A stretch of 64,000 bases of DNA from NCBI RefSeq assembly GCF_013410355.1, contig NZ_JACCFI010000001.1:2480001-2544000 (forward strand), given 5' to 3'. Under the pieces are notes generated by a model that did no database searches, was not told where the DNA came from, and saw nothing but the letters and a program-made list of their open reading frames with translations. The stretch comes from Agromyces hippuratus. Its GTDB lineage: Bacteria; Actinomycetota; Actinomycetes; Actinomycetales; Microbacteriaceae. The first letter of the stretch is position 1, and each line of letters opens with the position of its first letter. The position numbers were made by a program, and so were the translations under genes. This document shows positions 51,241 through 57,221 of the stretch, in pieces.

Positions 51241-51648
51241 ATGAGTTTTTGGGAAAATTTCTGGGAGCTGATCTGGTGGTTCATCTGGGCGTTCGCGTTC
51301 ATCGCCTACCTCTTCGCGCTCTTCGCGATCATCGGCGACCTGTTCCGCGACCAGAAGCTCAACGGCTGGTGGAAGGCGGTGTGGATCATCTTCTTGATCT
51401 TCGTGCCGTTCATCACCGCGCTGGTGTACCTGATCGCCCGCGGCAACAGCATGGCCGAGCGCTCGCAGAAGGAGTACAAGCAGGCGCAGGCCGCGACCGA
51501 CGCGTACATCCGTCAGACCGCCGGCTCCGCCAGCCCGTCCGATGAGATCGCGAAGGCCAAGGCCCTGCTCGACTCCGGCAGCATCACCCAGCAGGAGTTC
51601 GACCTCCTGAAGGCCAAGGCGCTCGCGCACCCCACGCAGACCGTCTGA
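51241..51648 (+). CDS. membrane protein with PLDc_N-like helices and SHOCT domain
   Basis: 135 residues. The N-terminus is extremely aromatic (SFWENFWELIWWFIWAFAF), with helix 1 at about 8-35 and helix 2 at about 43-67 (PLDc_N-like pair). A hydrophilic linker leads to a SHOCT domain (about 100-130, IAKAKALLDSGSITQQEFDLLKAKAL). GAAAGG lies rather far (14 bases) upstream of the ATG. Second SHOCT protein of the window (see 44391). Function unknown. Confidence 0.85.
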   Translation: MSFWENFWELIWWFIWAFAFIAYLFALFAIIGDLFRDQKLNGWWKAVWIIFLIFVPFITALVYLIARGNSMAERSQKEYKQAQAATDAYIRQTAGSASPSDEIAKAKALLDSGSITQQEFDLLKAKALAHPTQTV

Positions 51649-51665
51649 TTCCAGACCTGCAGCTG

Positions 51666-51697
51666 AGAGGGTCGGATGCTTCGGCATCCGACCCTCT
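51666..51697 (+). terminator. terminator with TTCG tetraloop
   Basis: AGAGGGTCGGATGC and its exact complement (14 bp) enclose TTCG. It starts 18 bases after the SHOCT gene stop. Confidence 0.9.
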
Positions 51698-51733
51698 TCG
51701 CGTCTGCGGTGCGCATGCGGCGGGCATCGGCTA

Positions 51734-51752
51734 CCGGACGAGAACTGTCCGG
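51734..51752. promoter_or_regulatory. operator-like dyad upstream of epoxide hydrolase
   Basis: CCGGAC (51734-51739) and GTCCGG (51747-51752) with a 7-base centre cover the expected -35 region of the promoter whose -10 is TAACGT at 51762-51767. Confidence 0.45.
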
Positions 51753-51761
51753 ATGGCTCCG

Positions 51762-51767
51762 TAACGT
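51762..51767 (+). promoter_or_regulatory. -10 element of leaderless epoxide hydrolase gene
   Basis: TAACGT ends 7 bases before the ATG at 51775. Confidence 0.55.
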
Positions 51768-51774
51768 CGCTCGC

Positions 51775-52929
51775 ATGACTCACGACAGCACCGAGATCCG
51801 GCCCTTCCGCATCAATATCCCGCAGGCACAGCTCGACGACCTGAACCGCCGTCTCGCCGACACGCGCTGGCCCGACGAACTGCCGGGCGTCGGCTGGTCG
51901 TACGGCACGCCGACCGGCTACCTCCACGGGCTCGCCGACCACTGGCGGACCACATTCGACTGGCGCGAGCACGAAGCTGCGCTCAACGGATTCCCGCAGT
52001 TCACGACGACGATCGACGGTCAGAACGTGCACTTCCTGCACGTGCGCTCCCCCGAGCCCGGTGCCGTGCCGCTCCTCATCACGCACGGGTGGCCGGGCTC
52101 GATCGTCGAGTTCATGAAGATCATCGGACCGCTCACCGACCCTCGTGCCCACGGCGGCGACCCCGCCGACGCCTTCCACGTCGTCGCCCCGTCGATGCCC
52201 GGCTTCGCCTTCTCCGGCCCGACGCACGAGACCGGCTGGGGCATGTCGCGGATCGCTCGCGCCTGGGTCGGGCTCATGGACCGGCTCGGCTACGAGCGCT
52301 ACGGCGCCCAGGGCGGCGACACCGGCGCGGTCATCTCGCCGATGCTCGGACGGCTCGCACCGCAGCATGTCATCGGCGTGCACGTGAACGGCAGCCTCGG
52401 GTTCCCATCGGGCGACCCTGCGGAGTTCGCGGCGATGAGCGAGCCCGAGCAGGCACGGCTCGCCGCCATGCAGCGCCAGCTGGAGGAGGGCGCCGGCTAC
52501 GCGGTCATCCAGTCGACGCGGCCGCAGACGATCGGAGTCGGCCTCTCCGACTCGCCCGCCGCTCAGCTCGCGTGGATCGTCGAGCGGTTCGCGGAGTGGA
52601 CCGACCCCGCAGCCGAGCTGCCCGAGGACGCCGTCGACCTCGACCAGCTGCTCACGAACGTGAGCGTCTACTGGCTCACGGGCACCGCGACGTCGGCCGC
52701 CCGGCTCTACCGCGAGGGTCGCGCCAGCTGGGGACAGGAGACCCCGCCGAGCCGCGTCCCGTCAGGGGTCGCGGTGTTCCCGGGAGACTTCGGGATCCGC
52801 GCGGTCGCCGAGCGCGAGAACAACGTCGTGCACTGGTCCGAGTTCGATCGCGGCGGCCACTTCCCCGCCATGGAGGTCCCCGAACTCCTCGTCGGCGACG
52901 TCCGCACCTTCTTCCGCGGGCTCCGCTGA
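51775..52929 (+). CDS. epoxide hydrolase (EHN domain plus alpha/beta hydrolase)
   Basis: 384 residues. An N-terminal EHN cap (about 8-115: FRINIPQAQLDDLNRRLADTRWP) precedes the hydrolase core. HGWPGS near 102 is the oxyanion hole. AQGGDTGAV near 180 carries the nucleophilic Asp, and FDRGGHFPAME near 360 the catalytic His. Juvenile-hormone/microsomal-type epoxide hydrolases open epoxides to diols. ATG 51775 lies 7 bases after TAACGT. The last 14 bases around the stop are tandemly duplicated. Confidence 0.92.
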   Translation: MTHDSTEIRPFRINIPQAQLDDLNRRLADTRWPDELPGVGWSYGTPTGYLHGLADHWRTTFDWREHEAALNGFPQFTTTIDGQNVHFLHVRSPEPGAVPLLITHGWPGSIVEFMKIIGPLTDPRAHGGDPADAFHVVAPSMPGFAFSGPTHETGWGMSRIARAWVGLMDRLGYERYGAQGGDTGAVISPMLGRLAPQHVIGVHVNGSLGFPSGDPAEFAAMSEPEQARLAAMQRQLEEGAGYAVIQSTRPQTIGVGLSDSPAAQLAWIVERFAEWTDPAAELPEDAVDLDQLLTNVSVYWLTGTATSAARLYREGRASWGQETPPSRVPSGVAVFPGDFGIRAVAERENNVVHWSEFDRGGHFPAMEVPELLVGDVRTFFRGLR

Positions 52930-52944
52930 GCGGGCTCCGCTGAG
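52917..52944. repeat. 14-bp tandem duplication including a stop codon
   Basis: CGGGCTCCGCTGAG occurs twice in tandem (52917-52930 and 52931-52944). The first copy holds the TGA of the epoxide hydrolase gene. Confidence 0.85.
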
Positions 52945-52955
52945 CGCGGCGCCGC

Positions 52956-54143
52956 CTACGGCTGCGGCGACGCCACCCGCGCCTCCACCGGGACCGGCGT
53001 CGCCGCGGCATCCGTCGTCGACTGCCCGTGCATGGCGCCGGTGTTGCGGAGGAAGACGATGATCCAGCTGAAGATCAGCACGGCCGCGACGAGCTCGACC
53101 GCGGTGAGGTTGTAGTACCCGGTCGCGAAGAACACGGCGAGCAGCACGATCACGCCCACGTAGACGTACCCGAGCAGGATGAACACCTTCGGCATCGACG
53201 GGATGAACCAGCGCAGCCCGATCACGAGCACGGCGTAGGCGACGGCCATGCCCGTCGCGACCGTGTTGTGCAGGCCGAAGAACTGGTCGACCGGGAAGAT
53301 GCCGACGCAGGCGAGGAAGATGCCGATGAGGATCATGCCGACGCGCACGATGGTGCGACCGCGAAGCTCGGCGCGCGTCGTCGTCGGCACCGCGGCCGTC
53401 GCATAGCGCGCGATCGTCGTGACGATCACGCCGGCGATGATGAGGGTCAGGTTGAACGCCAGCGCCGAGATGTCGTTGGTCATGCCGAGCGCGCTCAGGT
53501 TCATCTGCCACCAGAGCGGATCGCTCGAGCTCAGCATGCTCGCCAGCGCACCGACGACGAGGAAGAGGGCGAGCACGAACGAGAGCAGCATCGGCGTGAG
53601 GTGCGCCGCGGAGAGGAACACCGCGTAGGCGGTGACGGCCATGCCGACGCCCGCGAGCACGGCGCCGGGGATCGTGAAGACGACCGCACCCTGGAAGCTC
53701 TGCTCGAGCAGGTCGGCGAGGCCGATCCAGCCGAGCAGCGCGATGAAGGCGTGGGCCAGTGCGATGGCGGTGAGGTCGAACCAGTGGATGCGCGCGCCGG
53801 GCGCGTCGAGGCCCGGCAGCGCGGCATCGGCGAAGCCCGCGGCGCTGCGCGTGCGCAAGGCGAGACGGCCGAGGAGGAAGGCGATGAGCGTGGCGATCGC
53901 CGAGCCGAACGCGACGAACTCGCCGAGCGAACCCTGGCCGGCGATCGGCAGGTCCTTGCCCATGAACACGAACCAGGCGACCGATCCGCCGATGACGAAG
54001 ACCGCTGCGCCGATGAGCAGTGCGATCGACTCGAGCGACTCGGCGTTCGCCGCCGGATGCCGCAGCACCCGCCCGATCGACGTCGGGGCGATCGTGATCG
54101 ACGCCGGCTGCGGCGGCGCTATGGTCGCGGTGTTTCGGCTCAC
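52956..54143 (-). CDS. polytopic membrane protein, possibly DUF998-like
   Basis: 395 residues with about 11 hydrophobic segments. Motifs such as LLWW-like DPLWWQMNLSALGM and FGLHNTVATGMAVAY (DUF998-type) recur with spacing that hints at an internal duplication. No transporter signature I can name. GTG 54143 is supported by GAGGAG 5 bases upstream. Both tails are hydrophilic. Function unknown; the DUF998 assignment is tentative. Confidence 0.72.
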   Translation of the reverse strand: MSRNTATIAPPQPASITIAPTSIGRVLRHPAANAESLESIALLIGAAVFVIGGSVAWFVFMGKDLPIAGQGSLGEFVAFGSAIATLIAFLLGRLALRTRSAAGFADAALPGLDAPGARIHWFDLTAIALAHAFIALLGWIGLADLLEQSFQGAVVFTIPGAVLAGVGMAVTAYAVFLSAAHLTPMLLSFVLALFLVVGALASMLSSSDPLWWQMNLSALGMTNDISALAFNLTLIIAGVIVTTIARYATAAVPTTTRAELRGRTIVRVGMILIGIFLACVGIFPVDQFFGLHNTVATGMAVAYAVLVIGLRWFIPSMPKVFILLGYVYVGVIVLLAVFFATGYYNLTAVELVAAVLIFSWIIVFLRNTGAMHGQSTTDAAATPVPVEARVASPQP

Positions 54144-54263
54144 TGGCACTCCTCGAGTTGCGCACCGCGTGCGGTTCCGGCTGTGCCGACGACGACGGTG
54201 ATTCGGCATCAGCATGCCAGCGATCGGGGCCGCCGCCCAACCGCGACCCGCCGACCGCGCCGC

Positions 54264-54755
54264 TCAGCCCTTGATGGGGTCGAGCACCTCGAGCATCGAG
54301 CCCTGCACGAACCCGGCCCATTCGTAGGCCGCGCGCAGGTAGTCGTCGCGCGTCTCGTCGGCATCGGCCTCGTCTTCGTCGACGATGCCGACCCGCTCGG
54401 CGAGGATGAGCCGCAGGTCGGTGAGGAAGGTCAGCCAGCCCCACGCCTCGGACTGGTCGAGCTCGATCTGCACGACGCCGCCGTGCTCTTCGACGGCGGT
54501 GGCGTCGCGCACGCGCTGGGCGGCCTGCCGTTTGCCGTCGACGAGGCTGTCGCGCGTGTAGCGGGTGTAGTCGTGCGCGGCATCGTGGTCGTCGGGGTAC
54601 GCGTTCGGCAGCAGCCGGCCGAGGGCCGGGTCGTCGGCCTCGCCGAGCAGCAGCACCGAGTCGACCTGGTCGGCGAGCTCCGACAGCAGCATCGCCTCTT
54701 CGGTCTCGAGCACGATGCGCACGCCCTCGCCCCCGCCCAGCCCCGCGACGATCAC
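54264..54755 (-). CDS. DUF2017 family protein (ClpS-linked)
   Basis: 163 residues, soluble and acidic. VRIVLETEEAMLLSELADQV near the start, RLLPNAYPDDHDAAHDY and a C-terminal WLTFLTDLRLILAERVGI are typical of DUF2017, which nearly always follows clpS in actinobacteria. The GTG at 54755 overlaps the clpS stop (GTGA). Role unknown; co-occurrence suggests a link to Clp proteolysis. Confidence 0.88.
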   Translation of the reverse strand: MIVAGLGGGEGVRIVLETEEAMLLSELADQVDSVLLLGEADDPALGRLLPNAYPDDHDAAHDYTRYTRDSLVDGKRQAAQRVRDATAVEEHGGVVQIELDQSEAWGWLTFLTDLRLILAERVGIVDEDEADADETRDDYLRAAYEWAGFVQGSMLEVLDPIKG

Positions 54756-55042
54756 GGCCCGGTCCGTTCGACGGTGGCCTGCAGGCCGTAGCCGTGCATC
54801 GCCTGGGCGTGCCGCTCCATGGCCTCGCGATTGCCGGTCGCCACGTCGGCGCGGCCCTCGGTGTGCACGAGCAGCATGAGCCGCTCGGCCTCGGCACGCG
54901 GGAACCCGAAGTAGCTGCGGAAGACGTAGCTCACATAGGTCATGAGGTTGACGGGGTCGTCCCACACGACCGTGCGCCAGGGCAGCTCGGCCGAGACGCG
55001 CACGGCGTCTTCGGTGTCGAGTTGCTCGAGCGTCGAGGTCAT
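54752..55042 (-). CDS. clpS: ClpS adaptor of the ClpP protease
   Basis: 96 residues. PWRTVVWDDPVNLMTYVSYVF is the ClpS signature; RLMLLVHTEGRADVATG contains the helix lining the N-degron pocket. ClpS delivers proteins with destabilising N-terminal residues to ClpC/ClpA-ClpP in the cytoplasm. Its ATG overlaps the DUF817 stop (ATGA) and its stop overlaps DUF2017 (GTGA). Confidence 0.95.
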   Translation of the reverse strand: MTSTLEQLDTEDAVRVSAELPWRTVVWDDPVNLMTYVSYVFRSYFGFPRAEAERLMLLVHTEGRADVATGNREAMERHAQAMHGYGLQATVERTGP

Positions 55043-55980
55043 GCTCCAAGCCTGACACGATGTGCGCGCGCCCGCACCCCGTCGGTGTCGACGGGCGCCG
55101 GCGGGCGCGGCGGGTACACGAGCGTGACGAGCACGACCGAGATGATCATCAGCAGGAACCACGACACGAGCTTCGACGGCGAAACGAGATGCCAGCCGTC
55201 GAGCTGGTCGGGGTAGAGCCAGGCACCCGCCCACGTGCCGATGTTCTCGGCGAACCAGATGAAGAGGGCGACGAGCACGAAGCTGACGAGCACCGGCATG
55301 CGCGGGGTGCGCCGCCAGACCCGGAAGTGCATCACCGTCGGCCACCACACCACGACGACGACCGCGACGAGCACCCAGCGCAGGTCGACGATGAAGTGGT
55401 GCGTGAAGAAGTTCGCGTAGATCGCCACGGCGACGACGACCGTGAGCCAGCGCCGCGGGTACCGCGTGAACCCGAGGTCGAAGAGCCGGTACACCCGCAC
55501 CATGTACGACCCGACGGCGGCGTACATGAAGCCAGTGAAGAGCGGCACTCCGGCGATGCGCAGCACGCCATCGCCCTCGTACGACCATGAACCGGCGTCG
55601 GTCTTGAAGATCTCCATGACCGTGCCCGTGAGGTGGAACAGCACGATGACCCAGAGCTCGCGCCCCGACTCGAGGCGCGTCGCGAGCATCACGACCTGGA
55701 TCACGACCGCGGCGATCGTGAGGGCGTCGTTGCGCGCGAGCGCCGCGTCGTCGGGGTACCAGAGCCGGGCGGCGACGATCACGGCGAGCAGTGCGGCCCC
55801 GAAGACGCAGGCCCAGGCCTGCTTCGCCCCGAACACGAGGAACTCGATGAGCCCGGCACGGATGCCCCGCTCCGAGGCTCCCGCGAGCAGGCGATGCGCG
55901 CCGCGGTCGAGGGCGCGCTCGACCGGCGTGAGCTGCCGCTCGTGCTCCTGGCTCGTGGCGACCCGGGCCCCGCTCGTCAC
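55039..55980 (-). CDS. DUF817 family membrane protein
   Basis: 313 residues with about eight helices. FGAKQAWACVFGAALLAVIV, WVIVLFHLTGTVMEIFKT, GVPLFTGFMYAAVGSYM and YANFFTHHFIVDLR are the diagnostic DUF817 blocks. Function unknown. GTG 55980 overlaps the methyltransferase stop by 4 bases. Position between an rRNA-type methyltransferase and clpS suggests coupling by shared transcription rather than shared pathway. Confidence 0.9.
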   Translation of the reverse strand: MTSGARVATSQEHERQLTPVERALDRGAHRLLAGASERGIRAGLIEFLVFGAKQAWACVFGAALLAVIVAARLWYPDDAALARNDALTIAAVVIQVVMLATRLESGRELWVIVLFHLTGTVMEIFKTDAGSWSYEGDGVLRIAGVPLFTGFMYAAVGSYMVRVYRLFDLGFTRYPRRWLTVVVAVAIYANFFTHHFIVDLRWVLVAVVVVVWWPTVMHFRVWRRTPRMPVLVSFVLVALFIWFAENIGTWAGAWLYPDQLDGWHLVSPSKLVSWFLLMIISVVLVTLVYPPRPPAPVDTDGVRARAHRVRLGA

Positions 55981-57113
55981 GCCGCTGCCCTCTGTGATGC
56001 CGTGACCGTGAACTTCGGATTCCGGGCGACCTGCCGGGTGCGCCCGACGACCCGCTCGAGGAGCGGCCGGTAGGCGAGGTGGGAGTTCCAGACGCACCAG
56101 AGCTCGCCGCCGGGAGCGAGCACGCGCGCCGCGTCGGCGAAGAGGTGCGCGGCGATGCCGGTCGAGATCGCCGCGTCGCTGTGGAACGGCGGGTTCAGCA
56201 CGATGAGCCGCTCACTCGCGTCGGCGAGCCCTTCGAGGCCGTCGGCTCGGGTGACGTGCACGCGGTCGGCGACCCCGTTGGCCTCGGCGGTCAGTCGAGC
56301 GGATGCCGCGGCGGACGCCGAACGATCGGTCGCCGTGACCCGCAGCGCTGGTCGCGCTCGCGCGAGCCACGACGCGACGACGCCCGTGCCGCACGCGAGA
56401 TCGACGGCGGACGCGGCATCCGGGACCGCGCCGCCCAGCTGCGCGAGCAGGAACCGAGTGCCGATGTCGACCCCGGTGCCGGCAAAGACGCCGCCGTGAG
56501 CGACGACCGTGAGGGCGAGATCGTCATGACGGGTGCTGCGCGGCCATGCCGCGTCAGCCGAGGCTCGGGGCGCGCCTGCGGGGTCGCGCGCGAAGAGCAC
56601 GCGGGACTTCTGGCGGGCGCGACTCACGTCGACCCGGCCGAAGCTGCGACCGAGCACGTCGTTCATCGCGAGCGACATGTGCTTGATCCGGCCGCCGGCG
56701 ACGACCACGACCGCCGGATGCGCGTGCGCCGTGATGAGCTGCGACACCTCGTCGAGCCGGTCGAGCGATCGCGGCAGGCGCATGAGCACGAGCCGTGCGC
56801 CCGCGACGAGCTCGGAGTCGAGTGGGAGCGATCGCACCTCGCCCTCGAGGCCGAGCCGGCCCGCGTTCCCTGCGAGCGCCCGCTCCCCGGTCACGAGGTC
56901 CTGGTGCACTCGGATGCCTCGCGCGCCGGCGTCGGCCGCGGCGAGCGCGAGCGCCCCGTAGGAGTCGTCGACGACGACGATCTCCCCCGGCCCCGCCTCG
57001 CCGATGAGCGCCGCCGCCTCGTCGAGGATCAGTCGGTCCGCGGCATCCGATGCCTCGAGCCCCGGACCTTCGACATCGGGGTGACGCCGCAGGGCGTCGA
57101 GGTCGATCGGCAT
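55977..57113 (-). CDS. RsmC/RlmG-type rRNA (guanine-N2)-methyltransferase-like protein
   Basis: 378 residues with the doubled architecture of RsmC/RlmG: a degenerate N-terminal methyltransferase-like half and an active C-terminal half with SAM motif VDLACGTGVVASWLA and the catalytic NPPF motif (VLNPPFHSDAA). Expected to methylate guanine N2 in 16S or 23S rRNA; which one cannot be told. Minus-strand TACCCT (57125 to 57120) ends 6 bases before the ATG. First gene of a four-gene chain, all joined by 4-base overlaps. Confidence 0.88.
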   Translation of the reverse strand: MPIDLDALRRHPDVEGPGLEASDAADRLILDEAAALIGEAGPGEIVVVDDSYGALALAAADAGARGIRVHQDLVTGERALAGNAGRLGLEGEVRSLPLDSELVAGARLVLMRLPRSLDRLDEVSQLITAHAHPAVVVVAGGRIKHMSLAMNDVLGRSFGRVDVSRARQKSRVLFARDPAGAPRASADAAWPRSTRHDDLALTVVAHGGVFAGTGVDIGTRFLLAQLGGAVPDAASAVDLACGTGVVASWLARARPALRVTATDRSASAAASARLTAEANGVADRVHVTRADGLEGLADASERLIVLNPPFHSDAAISTGIAAHLFADAARVLAPGGELWCVWNSHLAYRPLLERVVGRTRQVARNPKFTVTASQRAAA

Positions 57114-57119
57114 TCCCCA

Positions 57120-57125
57120 AGGGTA
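57120..57125 (-). promoter_or_regulatory. -10 element of leaderless methyltransferase-clpS operon
   Basis: TACCCT on the minus strand ends 6 bases before the ATG at 57113. Confidence 0.5.
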
Positions 57126-57178
57126 CGACGCGTCGAATCGATGTCATCTTCCTCTCCCGTTCGCGGCATCCGCCGGAC

Positions 57179-57184
57179 TAGCCT
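57179..57184 (+). promoter_or_regulatory. -10 element of P-type ATPase gene
   Basis: TAGCCT, with no clear -35. Transcription would start near 57191, leaving a 27-base leader that contains a 7-codon ORF. Confidence 0.4.
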
Positions 57185-57197
57185 GTCGAGTGTCGAC

Positions 57198-57221
57198 ATG
57201 ACTTCTGGGGGTCCGCATTGA
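57198..57221 (+). CDS. seven-codon upstream ORF (MTSGGPH)
   Basis: ATG at 57198 runs seven codons to a TGA at 57219-57221 that overlaps the TTG start of the P-type ATPase (TTGA). A GGGGG inside it is the ribosome site of the ATPase. It may couple translation. Too short to judge by composition; may be chance. Confidence 0.4.
   Translation: MTSGGPH

Noticed and set aside
55043..55060. Leaderless promoter for clpS (CAGGCT 6 bases before its ATG)
   Set aside because: The hexamer lies inside DUF817 codons and clpS is joined to that gene by a 4-base overlap; coincidence cannot be separated from an internal promoter.
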